Made by a program: the position numbers and the translations under genes. This document shows positions 19,260 to 28,392 of a stretch of 64,000 bases of DNA, one piece after another. Each line of letters begins with the position of its first letter. Positions within the stretch are counted from its first letter, which is position 1. The DNA is taken from the NCBI RefSeq assembly GCF_002896855.1, contig NZ_CP021850.1, forward strand, positions 145,665 to 209,664, written 5' to 3'. Below the pieces are notes generated by a model that saw only the letters and a program-made list of their open reading frames with translations, did no database searches and was not told where the DNA came from. The stretch comes from Clostridium thermosuccinogenes. Its GTDB lineage: Bacteria > Bacillota > Clostridia > Acetivibrionales > DSM-5807.

Positions 19260-19319
19260 TATTGTTTTAGAGGTCTTAAATTTCACAGGGACGTTATTGA
19301 TGTCCGGAAGGAGTTATAT

Positions 19320-19799
19320 ATGGTGGATATTTGTATAAGAAAAATGATAGAGTTATCGTCAAAAAAATATTCTCTCCTGCAGGACATGCTGGAATTGACC
19401 CGGGCCCAGTCCGGGACTATAACAGAGGATGGGATTGAGAATCTGCAAAAACTCATAGCAGAAAAGCAAACTAAGATAGAGGAAATCGACAAACTTGATG
19501 AGGAGTTTACCTCCTGCTTCCAGCAGCTTAAGCAGGAATTGAAGGTAGAGAGGCTCGAAGAAATCAATAATGCTTCCATTCCAGGCATAAAGGAACTGAA
19601 GGATACTGTCGGGAGGATAATGGAGCTCCTGGAAGAAATAAGAAAGCTGGAATCCCGGAACATTGAGAATGCTGAAAAGTTGATGGATGGGCTGTCAACT
19701 CAAATAAAAAAGCTCAATCAGGGTAAGACTATAAATGCAGCATATGGAAAAAATGTAGTTGCAGCACCGCCGTCATTCTTTGTGGACAGCAGAAAGTGA
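19320..19799 (+). CDS. FlgN/FliT-like flagellar chaperone
   Basis: This 159-residue, mostly helical protein sits in the fliT position directly after fliS. The sequence is a long coiled coil with the region EEIDKLDEEFTSCFQQLK and a charged C-terminus, and it resembles the FlgN family of hook-associated-protein chaperones. I use the ATG at 19320 because AAGGAG ends at 19313; the longer frame from 19251 would start inside the inverted repeat. The assignment rests on position, length and helical pattern more than on invariant residues. Confidence 0.65.
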   Translation: MVDICIRKMIELSSKKYSLLQDMLELTRAQSGTITEDGIENLQKLIAEKQTKIEEIDKLDEEFTSCFQQLKQELKVERLEEINNASIPGIKELKDTVGRIMELLEEIRKLESRNIENAEKLMDGLSTQIKKLNQGKTINAAYGKNVVAAPPSFFVDSRK

Positions 19800-19871
19800 G
19801 AAATGAATTTGCCGGGATAATTGCCGAAGCAATATATAACACGAAATTGATTCTTGGAACCGGTAATTCTA

Positions 19872-19900
19872 TTGACATGGGATAAAGCCGGATATATAAT
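19872..19900 (+). promoter_or_regulatory. Consensus sigma-A promoter for the M-box/corA leader
   Basis: TTGACA at 19872-19877, exactly 17 bases, and TATAAT at 19895-19900 form a perfect vegetative promoter. Transcription would start near 19907, giving a leader of about 420 bases before corA. The leader first forms a hairpin (19926-19937 with 19959-19970, one mismatch) and then the M-box. Confidence 0.85.
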
Positions 19901-19993
19901 AAAAACACTATTGAGATGTAGATTTGCATCGAAACATGAAGAATTAACTTGCTTTTTTATGTTCCGATGCTTATAAGAATATTAAATAAAAAA

Positions 19994-20155
19994 TGCTTTG
20001 TTAGGCGAGGCTCCTTTATAGACACATGCTGCTACCCGGAAACGTCGAGAGACGCCAAATGGGTCAACAGGCACTGCCGGATTAAGGTTTTGCTTAATGT
20101 AGCTGGTTGGTTAACACCTACGCTATAAAGTGCTAAAGCTCAACGAGGGAAGAAA
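19994..20155 (+). promoter_or_regulatory. M-box (ykoK) Mg2+ riboswitch
   Basis: The conserved M-box core is readable as GTTAGGCGAGGCTCC at 20000, then ACATGCTGCTACCC, GTCGAGAGACGCCAAATGGG, CAACAGGCACTGCCGG, and GTAGCTGGTTGGTTAACACC. The closing helix pairs CTTTGTT near 19996 with AACGAGG near 20146. It lies between a consensus promoter and a terminator in front of corA, so high Mg2+ should favour termination. The boundaries are approximate to about five bases. Confidence 0.93.
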
Positions 20156-20189
20156 CGTATATATTAATATGTATATTAATTATATTAAG

Positions 20190-20219
20190 CTTCCACTCGT
20201 CTGGAAGTTTTTTGTTTTT
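20190..20219 (+). terminator. Intrinsic terminator controlled by the M-box
   Basis: CTTCCA at 20190-20195 pairs with TGGAAG at 20202-20207, followed by a T-rich run to 20219. It is placed between the riboswitch and corA, as expected for attenuation. Confidence 0.8.
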
Positions 20220-20324
20220 ATATAGAAAAATAGATAAGATATGATAAATTGCGCAAATTCTATAAGGAGTACAAATAGAAGATTTACATATAGAATTTTA
20301 CACATTTAAAGGAGGGTGCCGGGT

Positions 20325-21263
20325 ATGATGGAAATATTCAAAAGCAGTGAAAATGGACAGGAACTCTATAGCATAGAAAATATTGAAAAAGGATGCTGGA
20401 TAAATCTAGTTGCTCCTACGGAGGATGAAATGAACCGTATCCAGAGCTCCCTGGGTGTATCATCCAATTTTTTAAGGGACCCGCTGGATGAAGAGGAAAA
20501 GCCCAGAATAGATGTTGATGGCAACCAGACCCTGATTATTGTAGACGTGCCTTATGTTTATGAAGAGAATAAGGAGCTCAAATATGAAACCATCCCTATG
20601 GGTTTGCTTGTGGCAGAGGACTGTTTTATTACCATATGCCTGAAGGAAAACACTGTCCTTAGGGTTTTCAGGAGTAAAAAGGTAAAAGAATTCTTTACTT
20701 TTAAAAAGACGAGGTTTACATTCCAGATACTTTTTGAGATAGCAAGGGAGTTTCTCACCTATCTGCGGCATATAAACAAGAAGACCGACGATGTGGAAAG
20801 AGCGCTTCATAAGTCTATGAAAAATAAAGAACTGCTGAAACTTCTGGACTTTGAAAAAAGCCTTGTGTTCTTTACTACATCTCTCAAATCCAACGAAATT
20901 GTGATGGAGAAGTTATTAAGGGGAAAATATCTTAAAATGTATGAAGAGGATCAAGACTTGCTGGAGGACGTAATCATTGAAAACAAGCAGGCTATTGAAA
21001 TGGCAAATATATACAGCTCCATTTTGAGTGGCATGATGGACGCTTTTGCCTCAGTTATATCGAACAACCTGAATATCGTGATGAAATTTCTGACATCGGT
21101 GACGATAGTTTTGTCTGTACCTACGATGATATCCAGCTTCTTTGGAATGAACGTCCCTGTACCGTATGCGTCTAATCCTCTGGGATTTTTCTATGTGTTG
21201 CTTATATCTCTGGCAGTATCACTGGTGGTAATATATATCCTATCAAAAAAGGAGATGTTTTGA
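20325..21263 (+). CDS. corA: CorA-family magnesium transporter
   Basis: CorA proteins are pentameric Mg2+ channels. This 312-residue product has a long cytoplasmic domain and two C-terminal membrane helices separated by the signature FFGMNVPVPYASNP (the GMN motif). It ends in the usual basic tail (LSKKEMF). The ATG at 20325 follows AAAGGAGGG by eight bases; a GTG at 20316 lies within that ribosome site. The upstream M-box and terminator show that it is switched on when Mg2+ is low. Confidence 0.94.
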   Translation: MMEIFKSSENGQELYSIENIEKGCWINLVAPTEDEMNRIQSSLGVSSNFLRDPLDEEEKPRIDVDGNQTLIIVDVPYVYEENKELKYETIPMGLLVAEDCFITICLKENTVLRVFRSKKVKEFFTFKKTRFTFQILFEIAREFLTYLRHINKKTDDVERALHKSMKNKELLKLLDFEKSLVFFTTSLKSNEIVMEKLLRGKYLKMYEEDQDLLEDVIIENKQAIEMANIYSSILSGMMDAFASVISNNLNIVMKFLTSVTIVLSVPTMISSFFGMNVPVPYASNPLGFFYVLLISLAVSLVVIYILSKKEMF

Positions 21264-21311
21264 AAAGCCCATATCCTTTATACGCTATACTTCCGATAGA
21301 TATCCTTTAAT

Positions 21312-21500
21312 TCACTCCCCTGAATTGAAGGATATTTTATTTATCAGCTCTGATACAACATCGCTTATATCCCGCCCGGAAAAGAAGGAATATATGACAA
21401 TTGCTATTATTGCTATCAGGGCTAGAATTGCCAGGGTCAGTAAAAAGTTGCGAAATCTATGCTTCTTACGGGATACATAAGTTACTCCGCTGATTTTCAT
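21312..21500 (-). CDS. Small single-pass membrane protein
   Basis: A 62-residue product reads from ATG 21500 on the minus strand, after AGAGGT. It has a basic N-terminus (SRKKHRFRNF), one strongly hydrophobic helix (LLTLAILALIAIIAIVIYSFF) and a short polar tail predicted to be outside the cell. It is divergent from the radical SAM gene. I do not recognise the family; similar short membrane proteins are frequent and often unannotated. Confidence 0.5.
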   Translation of the reverse strand: MKISGVTYVSRKKHRFRNFLLTLAILALIAIIAIVIYSFFSGRDISDVVSELINKISFNSGE

Positions 21501-21603
21501 ATGCAAATACCTCTCTTGACTATAAACTCATTTAATCTTATTATATTTTTATTTAAATATAATGTAAAGTATGTTTATGTATAGTGACTTTTTGGAGGAA
21601 AAT

Positions 21604-22485
21604 ATGACTTGCAATATATGTCCCAGAAATTGCTCTGCCAAAAGAAGCAAAAATCCGGGTTTTTGCTGCATGGGAGAAATGCCGGTGGTTTCCAAGGCCT
21701 ATCTGCACATGTGGGAAGAACCTTGCATAAGCGGTGTGAATGGTTCGGGCACCGTCTTTTTTTCCGGATGCAATTTAAAATGCGTTTTTTGTCAGAATTA
21801 TAAAATAAGCCAGGAGAATTTCGGAATAGAGATAACTACAGACAAGCTGGCGCAGATTTTTATCAACCTCCAGCAAAAAGGCGCCCATAATATAAACCTT
21901 GTAAATCCAACACATTTTGTAAAACAGATAAGGGAAGCTCTTCAAAAGGCTGAAGGGCTCAAGATTCCTGTGGTTTACAATTCCAATGGGTATGAGAAGG
22001 TTGAAACTTTAAGAACGATGGAGGGTATGATAAACGTATACCTGCCGGATCTAAAATATTACAATCCCGAAGTTTCAAAAAAATATTCAGCAGCTTCCGA
22101 CTATTTTGAGGTCGCTACTGCAGCGATTTTAGAGATGTACAGGCAGGTGGGGGGAGTTGTTTTTGATGAAAACGGGCTGCTAAAAAAGGGTATGATAATA
22201 CGCCACCTGATATTGCCGGGTATGGCGAAACAATCCATTAAAATTTTGGACTGGATAAAAGCAAACCTTCCCGGGGATATTCTAATAAGCCTTATGAGCC
22301 AGTATACACCTTATTATAAGGCAGAAAAGCATCCGGAAATAAATAGGAGGATTACAAGGTATGAGTATGATATGGTGGTGAACCACTGCATTAAAATAGG
22401 CCTGGACAATGGCTATATCCAGGAGCGGGATTCAGCTGAAGAGGAGTACATTCCCGATTTCAACCTGGAAGGTGTTGATTTCTGA
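21604..22485 (+). CDS. Radical SAM protein, PflX / pyruvate-formate-lyase-activase-like
   Basis: The radical SAM site CNLKCVFCQNY (CxxxCxxC) lies near residue 60, preceded by an N-terminal cysteine cluster CNICPRNC and a later GFCCMG. This pattern fits the PflX-like group (COG1313) of activase relatives, whose substrates are unknown. I place the start at ATG 21604, five bases after GGAGG; an ATG at 21571 lacks a ribosome site. The protein is about 293 residues. No glycyl radical enzyme is encoded nearby, so no partner can be proposed. Confidence 0.82.
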   Translation: MTCNICPRNCSAKRSKNPGFCCMGEMPVVSKAYLHMWEEPCISGVNGSGTVFFSGCNLKCVFCQNYKISQENFGIEITTDKLAQIFINLQQKGAHNINLVNPTHFVKQIREALQKAEGLKIPVVYNSNGYEKVETLRTMEGMINVYLPDLKYYNPEVSKKYSAASDYFEVATAAILEMYRQVGGVVFDENGLLKKGMIIRHLILPGMAKQSIKILDWIKANLPGDILISLMSQYTPYYKAEKHPEINRRITRYEYDMVVNHCIKIGLDNGYIQERDSAEEEYIPDFNLEGVDF

Positions 22486-22818
22486 GCAGATTTTTACTTT
22501 ACTTATTATGTCTATTTTTCTTGCCTATTAGCCATGTGCCATAATTAGCATAAGATGCCAGCATTCTAATAAAGAGCTGGCTTTGCTATTTTAAAGGAAT
22601 ATTAGCAGGGGTTAAGCTGCTGATTTTTCGTGAATATTCTCCAAGAAGGAAGTTTATGTATATAAAGAAAAACAAAAAAATATTTTATAATATGGAAAAA
22701 AGTGTAGAAATTTACGATAATATGTGTTATTATAATACTGATCCCTATTTTATAAATATTTACATATAAGGCAATTAACATAAATAATGTAGAATAAATG
22801 CTGGGATGGTAGTTTTAT
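22486..22818. other. 333-base intergenic stretch with a weak stem-loop
   Basis: GCCAGC at 22557-22562 pairs with GCTGGC at 22576-22581 and is followed by an imperfect T-rich run, so it may end the radical SAM transcript. The rest is AT-rich and presumably holds the promoter of the pilus operon. No gene was seen. Confidence 0.4.
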
Positions 22819-24540
22819 ATGAATGCTAAACTGTTTGAAGGTAACTACAGGATTCTCTCAACTCTTGGAAAAGGTGGGATGGGCACGGTGTACCTGGCGG
22901 AAAACATACGACTGGGAACACTGTGGGCAATCAAGGAAATTACCAGAAAGTCCGGATCTAAAACCGATATGTTTGTAGAGCCTAATATTCTTAAAAAGCT
23001 AAATCACCCTGCCCTTCCAAGAATTTTTGACATATTGGAGGATGAAGAATCCATATATCTCATCGTTGATTATATTGATGGAGAAAATCTGGAAGAAATC
23101 CTGAAAAGAGAGGGAAAATTCCCGGAAGCAAAAGTAATCGACTGGGCAAAACAGCTCTGTGATGTTCTCAATTATCTCCATACTTTTAAGCCAAACCCCA
23201 TCATATACAGGGATATCAAACCATCCAACATCATGCTCACAAAAGATGAAAAAATAAAATTGATTGACTTTGGAATTGCCAGGGAGTATAAGGAGGATGC
23301 CGGCAGCGATACCGTTTATATAGGAACTAGAGGTTATGCGGCTCCGGAACAGTATGGACTGGGCCAGACCAGTGTGGCCAGCGATATATACAGCCTTGGC
23401 ATAACCATGTTCCATCTGCTGACCGGTATCAGCCCAATGGACCCATCTTTTGAACTGAAGCCGGTGAGATATTTTGATAAAGACCTTTCTGTGGGAATTG
23501 AACGCATAATCAGCAAGTGCACCATGTATAATCCATCTGAAAGATATTCAAAAGCTATGGAGCTCCATACAGCCTTGGAGCAATTGGAAAGTTCTCAAAG
23601 GAGTAGCTTTCTGGGGAACTCAGAAGTGAGGTTGGGAGATGCTGTGACACTTTCCACAGCGCCAGAAGGCAGGATCATCAGCTTCAAGAAACTCATCATC
23701 ACGGTTTTTGACAATGCGGAATTCGCATGCGAGTTGGCTTATACGGCTGCCCGCTGCACAAATCTGAACGTACTGCTGCTGGATCTCGATACCCTAAACG
23801 CCACCGCCGACGAATATCTTAATGTACCAAAATATCCGAAAAATATCCGTTCCTTTGAAGAACCACTGGACAATACCGGTCTCAACATCTGCATGGATGC
23901 GGCAGATAAGAAGATTTTAACCAGGGAGCTGTTCCTGGAGTCATTGATACAGAAACTGAAGAATTTCTATATACTAACCGGCAATTACAACCTCTCCAAC
24001 TTTGAATATTATAGTGAAGCGAGCTTAAATACCCTGATTGAAAAAGCTTATGAGCTTTTTGACATTACGATCATTATAACGAACGGCTTTATTTATGATG
24101 CTTTTACTCTCATAGCCCTTCGTAAGTCCGATTATAATATAGCTGCGGTAAAGGCAGATAAAATCACAGTCAGAAAAATCAACAGATACCTTGTCTATCT
24201 TAAAGAGAAACAGAACATTCCACCGGAAAAGACCAAGTTTGTCGCTTATGAATATAACGGCCGGACTGACCTCAGGAAGGATATTATGAATGAGCTTACA
24301 GAAGGAAATTACATAGGTTGGGTGAGCTGCAGCCAGAAACGCCAGGTTTACCGGAATATGAGGCCGACGTATGCCAAAAACATGGATAAAAAAATCCGGA
24401 ACGAATATATCCACATTCTTTCCAGGTTCAATATCGTACCCAGAAGGACATTGCTTGGCACCATAAGGGACAGCTTGACTCTGGGAATGAGAAAGCTCAG
24501 GAAGGCATTTGCCATGAGGAGAAAGGCAGAGAATGCCTGA
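22819..24540 (+). CDS. Ser/Thr protein kinase fused to a TadZ/CpaE-like pseudo-ATPase domain
   Basis: Residues 10-265 form a complete Hanks-type kinase: LGKGGMGTVYLAE (glycine loop), AIKE (lysine), YRDIKPSNIML (catalytic loop), LIDFGIARE (metal site) and GTRGYAAPEQYG. No membrane helix or PASTA repeats follow. Instead, residues about 290-540 read like the SIMIBI/MinD fold of pilus proteins CpaE and TadZ. They have a first strand and loop IITVFDNAEFACELAY where the Walker A P-loop should be but without Gly-Lys-Thr, then VLLLDLDTLNATADEYL, and FDITIIITNG at the Walker B position. Degenerate P-loops are known in TadZ. The gene opens the Tad operon, 37 bases before cpaF, so it probably positions or regulates the pilus machine by phosphorylation. 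Confidence 0.82.
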   Translation: MNAKLFEGNYRILSTLGKGGMGTVYLAENIRLGTLWAIKEITRKSGSKTDMFVEPNILKKLNHPALPRIFDILEDEESIYLIVDYIDGENLEEILKREGKFPEAKVIDWAKQLCDVLNYLHTFKPNPIIYRDIKPSNIMLTKDEKIKLIDFGIAREYKEDAGSDTVYIGTRGYAAPEQYGLGQTSVASDIYSLGITMFHLLTGISPMDPSFELKPVRYFDKDLSVGIERIISKCTMYNPSERYSKAMELHTALEQLESSQRSSFLGNSEVRLGDAVTLSTAPEGRIISFKKLIITVFDNAEFACELAYTAARCTNLNVLLLDLDTLNATADEYLNVPKYPKNIRSFEEPLDNTGLNICMDAADKKILTRELFLESLIQKLKNFYILTGNYNLSNFEYYSEASLNTLIEKAYELFDITIIITNGFIYDAFTLIALRKSDYNIAAVKADKITVRKINRYLVYLKEKQNIPPEKTKFVAYEYNGRTDLRKDIMNELTEGNYIGWVSCSQKRQVYRNMRPTYAKNMDKKIRNEYIHILSRFNIVPRRTLLGTIRDSLTLGMRKLRKAFAMRRKAENA

Positions 24541-24577
24541 ATCATAGGAAATCAAAAGACTAGGAGGAAAGCAGAAT

Positions 24578-25846
24578 ATGCCGGTAGTTCAAACCTTGAA
24601 CAAATGTGATGAAAGTATTGTCCACCCGGGAAAAAGCTCAGTGAATGATCTGGTAGAAAAAATCACTTTTGATATATTGAGAGAAATACCTCAGCTGGTA
24701 GTGGAAGTGGAATCCGGAAACCTCGATAAAAGGATGCTGGAAAAAGAAATTATCAGAAATATTGATAAAAACAAGTACTTTTTAGGAAGCAGCAGGGAAG
24801 AGCTGATAAGAAAAGTCTTTGATTATATGTTCGGATACTGGGATCTGGAGCAGTATATTCAGGATGAGAGCATAAGTGATATCGACGGGATACGGTATGA
24901 TTATTTCACTGTAAAGAGAAATGGTATAAAAGAGGAGATTCCTCTGAAGTTTTCCACAGAACAACAATTTGATAGTTTCTGCAAGCTGGTTGCTATAAGA
25001 AATGGCGGGATATTAAATGAAAATGACAGCCACTGCCGGGTGACGGATGAGAAAAATCGCCTCAGGATAAATGTTTCCATCCGGCCCAGAAATATCACCG
25101 GTCCTGCTATAAATATCAGAAAGCATCCAAAAGAGAGCCCCGGCTTGAAGGAGTTGGAGCAACAGGGCATGATGGATGGAAGGCTAAGGGCATTCTTTGA
25201 AGAGCTGGCTTGTTCCAGCGCCAATATTGTGTTCTGCGGAAAAGGTGCTGCAGGCAAGACCACACTTTTGAGGGCGCTGTCCAAATCCTTTGATTCTAAA
25301 GAGCGGGTTCTGGTATGCGAATCGGATTCGGAAATCTATCCTGATAACCCCAACTTCATTGTGCAGAGAATAAAGAAGAACAATGAGGGAGGCAAGGCGA
25401 TAACGTTGAGAGATTTAGTGAAAGACGGCTTGACCATGTCCCTGGACACATATATCATCGGGGAGATTGTAGGGGACGAGGCCTGGGAATTTGTTAAAGC
25501 TGGGCTTACAGGGCACAGAATATTGGCAACCACCCACTCCCAGTCTTCGGAGGATGTATTTGACAGACTTATAACTTTGATAAAAAGCGCCAATGTGGAT
25601 CATACGGAGAAAACTCTGAGGAGGATGCTGGCTTCCAGCATTGATGTGGTAGTGCTTCTGAAAAAATTCAAGGTGGTTGAGGTAATCGAGGTTATTGGCT
25701 ATGACGAACATAAGGATACTATAAATACAGCCTGCTTGTTTGGTTTCAACATACTTGAGGAAGACGAGGAGAGGATATCGGGAGAATTTGTGCAGCACGG
25801 GGAAATCAGTGGCAAACTGGGGAAGAAAATGATGAAAAAGGGGTAA
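24578..25846 (+). CDS. cpaF: Tad pilus assembly ATPase CpaF/TadA
   Basis: This is the secretion ATPase that powers Tad pilus extension and retraction. The 422-residue protein has the P-loop FCGKGAAGKTTLLRAL (near residues 218-233), an acidic Walker-B-like region (LVCESDSEIY) and the conserved ATTHSQSSEDVFDRL box. The N-terminal part contains the segment DISDIDGIRYD in the place of the usual DEINVNGPDD-type motif. AGGAGG precedes the ATG. It is followed by TadB and TadC homologues with almost no gaps. Confidence 0.9.
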   Translation: MPVVQTLNKCDESIVHPGKSSVNDLVEKITFDILREIPQLVVEVESGNLDKRMLEKEIIRNIDKNKYFLGSSREELIRKVFDYMFGYWDLEQYIQDESISDIDGIRYDYFTVKRNGIKEEIPLKFSTEQQFDSFCKLVAIRNGGILNENDSHCRVTDEKNRLRINVSIRPRNITGPAINIRKHPKESPGLKELEQQGMMDGRLRAFFEELACSSANIVFCGKGAAGKTTLLRALSKSFDSKERVLVCESDSEIYPDNPNFIVQRIKKNNEGGKAITLRDLVKDGLTMSLDTYIIGEIVGDEAWEFVKAGLTGHRILATTHSQSSEDVFDRLITLIKSANVDHTEKTLRRMLASSIDVVVLLKKFKVVEVIEVIGYDEHKDTINTACLFGFNILEEDEERISGEFVQHGEISGKLGKKMMKKG

Positions 25847-25851
25847 TCATT

Positions 25852-26847
25852 TTGAAAGAGTTCATAAAATTATTATTAAGTGATGTACGTCTTTCATTAA
25901 TTTTCGCCTTACTGGTTTTATTGACCATAGTGTTGATTATGCTTTTGATACCGTATATACATATGAGCGGCATTAAAGGATACCTGGACTATGGCATCAG
26001 CAAAATGAATGATATTTACAATGAGAAAAGGCTGTTAAACCAAATAAAGAAATATTCAAAGAACATAAGCATAAAGATGAGCATCATAGACAGGATTGAG
26101 CTCACCTTGATTGACAAATCCAACATCAGAACCTATATACCTTTTGTAAACTTCTATTCTCTGGCAATTCTCTCGGCGGCTCTGTTCATTGTAACTTTCA
26201 AACCTGTTTATGCTCTATTGTATTCTCTTCCATCCACGTTCATAATCTGCAGCCTGTGTGCATGCTTTCCATACCTTGTGCTGGAAATATGGGGCAGGTA
26301 CAATTCAGAAAAGGTGAGAAGGCAGCTTGCCAGTTTTATAAGTACATTGAACCGCTGGTGCGCAGTAAAGGAAGACATAATTTATGCCTTTGAAAAGTCT
26401 ACGGATTCCGGATTAGGGGAACCTTTGAGAACGTATATAAAAGATGCAGTTATACAGGTTAAAAGGGGCTTGGATGTCCAGGAAGCCCTGGAATTGCTTC
26501 AAATGAAGGTGGATAGCGAACAGTTCAGGGATTTCATACTGAATATCAGGCAGAGCATAAAACACCGGGGAGACATCAGGAAGCTGCTTACCAATATGGA
26601 GGATGAGTTTTACAGGCTGGAAGAGGAGTATACACGGCGCAAGATATCCTCCTACAGGGACAAATTCCTTATATATGGGACCATGATAGCTGTGCTTGTG
26701 GTAGCATACTTTTTCCTGAAATTTAATCCCAACGTCATGCAGTTTTATCTGTCCACCTCCAGGGGAAGGGCGTTGATCACAATATTTTCAATAATGTATT
26801 TTACTGCTTTCATATCATCCTTGAGGATTTCAAGATTTGATTACTAA
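25852..26847 (+). CDS. tadB: Tad pilus membrane platform protein TadB-like
   Basis: This 331-residue membrane protein has an N-terminal helix (LSLIFALLVLLTIVLIMLLI), a central hydrophobic pair near residues 95-145, a cytoplasmic type II secretion F domain with FISTLNRWCAVKEDIIYAFE, and C-terminal helices. This is the architecture of TadB, the inner membrane platform. It starts with TTG at 25852, six bases after the cpaF stop, with GGGG as a weak ribosome site. The gene name is by position and topology. Confidence 0.8.
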   Translation: MKEFIKLLLSDVRLSLIFALLVLLTIVLIMLLIPYIHMSGIKGYLDYGISKMNDIYNEKRLLNQIKKYSKNISIKMSIIDRIELTLIDKSNIRTYIPFVNFYSLAILSAALFIVTFKPVYALLYSLPSTFIICSLCACFPYLVLEIWGRYNSEKVRRQLASFISTLNRWCAVKEDIIYAFEKSTDSGLGEPLRTYIKDAVIQVKRGLDVQEALELLQMKVDSEQFRDFILNIRQSIKHRGDIRKLLTNMEDEFYRLEEEYTRRKISSYRDKFLIYGTMIAVLVVAYFFLKFNPNVMQFYLSTSRGRALITIFSIMYFTAFISSLRISRFDY

Positions 26848-26865
26848 ACCGGGGGTGAGCTGCCA

Positions 26866-27783
26866 TTGAAGGACCTTGTCGTTTCTATCCATAATCAAGG
26901 TGCTATTTTTACCATGATACTGATTCTGGATGCAATATTGGCGATTATCATCGCTCCCAGGCTGTACCTCATACTGAACAGGCATCTGGTTGAAGCTCTG
27001 GGGGGCCGGGGGGAGAAAAAACGTCCATACCAGAGATATGCCGGGTATGTCAGGAAGTATATTGAAAGATATGGCAGCAGAGCAAATAAGGATAATTTTT
27101 TTACCCGATTGTTTCGCAAAGCAAAGGCAGAAGTTAAAAGATGCGGTTATTACAGCAATTTGGCTGCCTTTATGTATATATTCCTGCGGTACGTTTTGCC
27201 TGTAATAGTATTTATCCTTGGGCTTTTGCTGAACTACCCGAGAGTGCTTCCGGCAGTTTCCGGTGCTGTCCTGATATTTCTGCTGGTGAACTACAGCATG
27301 CGAAGGATGAGACAGAAGCTGGAAAATGAATTCAAATATTCCGCCTACAAGATATACCGATATCTCCACAACCAGATATCGTCGGGGGTGAGCGTTACGG
27401 ATGCTATAAAGACCGTCTACAAGGTGGCGGACGACAGCAAGCTCCAGGACAACCTCATACTGCTGGCAGCCCGTTATGCCAGGACTCTGGATATAAACTC
27501 ATCGCTGGAGGAGTTTAAAAGCAATTATTCCCTACAGGAAGTGGAAAGCCTGTGTGTAGCCTTGAAACAGGGAATAGAAACCGGTGATAACAAGGATATA
27601 CTGGAAAGGCAGGAAAAGCTCATGTTCAGCCAATATTTCAACTACATACAGGCGGAGACGGACGCATGCCGGAGAAAAAGGACTTTGATCACCGCTGTCT
27701 ATGCTTTGATCATCATAATAATGCTGTCAATTCCCATGATAAATGACGCTGTTGATGCGGTGGGAAAGATTTTCGTAGGATGA
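26866..27783 (+). CDS. tadC: Tad pilus membrane platform protein TadC-like
   Basis: This 305-residue product has an N-terminal helix, a central hydrophobic block (YVLPVIVFILGLLLNYPRVLP), a type II secretion F domain with YLHNQISSGVSVTDAIKTVY and SLCVALKQGIETGDNKDILERQ, and a last helix near the end. It fits TadC, which pairs with TadB. The start is TTG 26866 after GGGGGTGAG. It is 18 bases downstream of tadB. Confidence 0.8.
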   Translation: MKDLVVSIHNQGAIFTMILILDAILAIIIAPRLYLILNRHLVEALGGRGEKKRPYQRYAGYVRKYIERYGSRANKDNFFTRLFRKAKAEVKRCGYYSNLAAFMYIFLRYVLPVIVFILGLLLNYPRVLPAVSGAVLIFLLVNYSMRRMRQKLENEFKYSAYKIYRYLHNQISSGVSVTDAIKTVYKVADDSKLQDNLILLAARYARTLDINSSLEEFKSNYSLQEVESLCVALKQGIETGDNKDILERQEKLMFSQYFNYIQAETDACRRKRTLITAVYALIIIIMLSIPMINDAVDAVGKIFVG

Positions 27784-27951
27784 ATATGTGGAGAACGGCC
27801 CCGATTATTTTTGATGCCGGAAGTATTTTTGGTGTTCCAGCAAAGGTGAATTGCAGTTCAAATAACTCTATGAAATTGCGGTGTTCCAAATCTGATAAAA
27901 GCTTAATTGCAAATATATAAAAGATTAACATATCAAAATGGAGGGATTAAA

Positions 27952-28185
27952 ATGTTTGATTGCTTTAAGGTCAAGCACCTTGTTAAAAGCAAAGTGCGCA
28001 AGCTTAGGAGAGACGAAAGGGGGCAGAGCTTTACCGAGCTCGTGATATTGATATGCGTAGGACTGATAATTGCAGCGTTTATCATCGTGCCTAATCTGAA
28101 AGCCTTTGCTGTTACTATTGTAACTGGCCTTTCCAGCTGGTGGACCAATACGATATCAAAAGTGCTTTTCCCGACCTCTTATTGA
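27952..28185 (+). CDS. Flp-like Tad major pilin
   Basis: The 77-residue product has a short basic leader, then RGQSFTELVILICVGLIIAAF. A glycine followed by a hydrophobic helix with glutamate at position +5 is the processing motif of Flp prepilins, so cleavage is expected after the glycine of RGQSF. The mature pilin would be about 54 residues, typical of Flp. GGAGGG precedes the ATG. No prepilin peptidase (TadV) gene is in the window. Confidence 0.75.
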   Translation: MFDCFKVKHLVKSKVRKLRRDERGQSFTELVILICVGLIIAAFIIVPNLKAFAVTIVTGLSSWWTNTISKVLFPTSY

Positions 28186-28193
28186 TCCGGAAG

Positions 28194-28220
28194 GAGGGCT
28201 GTCATTCTTTTGCGGCCCTC
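28194..28220 (+). other. Intercistronic stem-loop after the pilin gene
   Basis: GAGGGC at 28194-28199 pairs with GCCCTC at 28215-28220 and there is no T-run afterwards. Such hairpins directly after an abundant pilin message often protect its 3' end or reduce read-through. The gap of 207 bases to the next start holds nothing else that I can support. Confidence 0.35.
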
Positions 28221-28392
28221 TCCCATGTTGGGAAAGGGCTTTGCGAATCGAAAATTCAAGTGGGAAAGTCCTTATTTGTGCTTGGCTGTTAAATCACTTA
28301 TTACCTTCGCGGTTCAGATATGGATTTCCGCTCATATAGATTTAGAAAGGAACTATTTGAGAAAGAATGATATGCAAAGGAGGATGGGGGGA

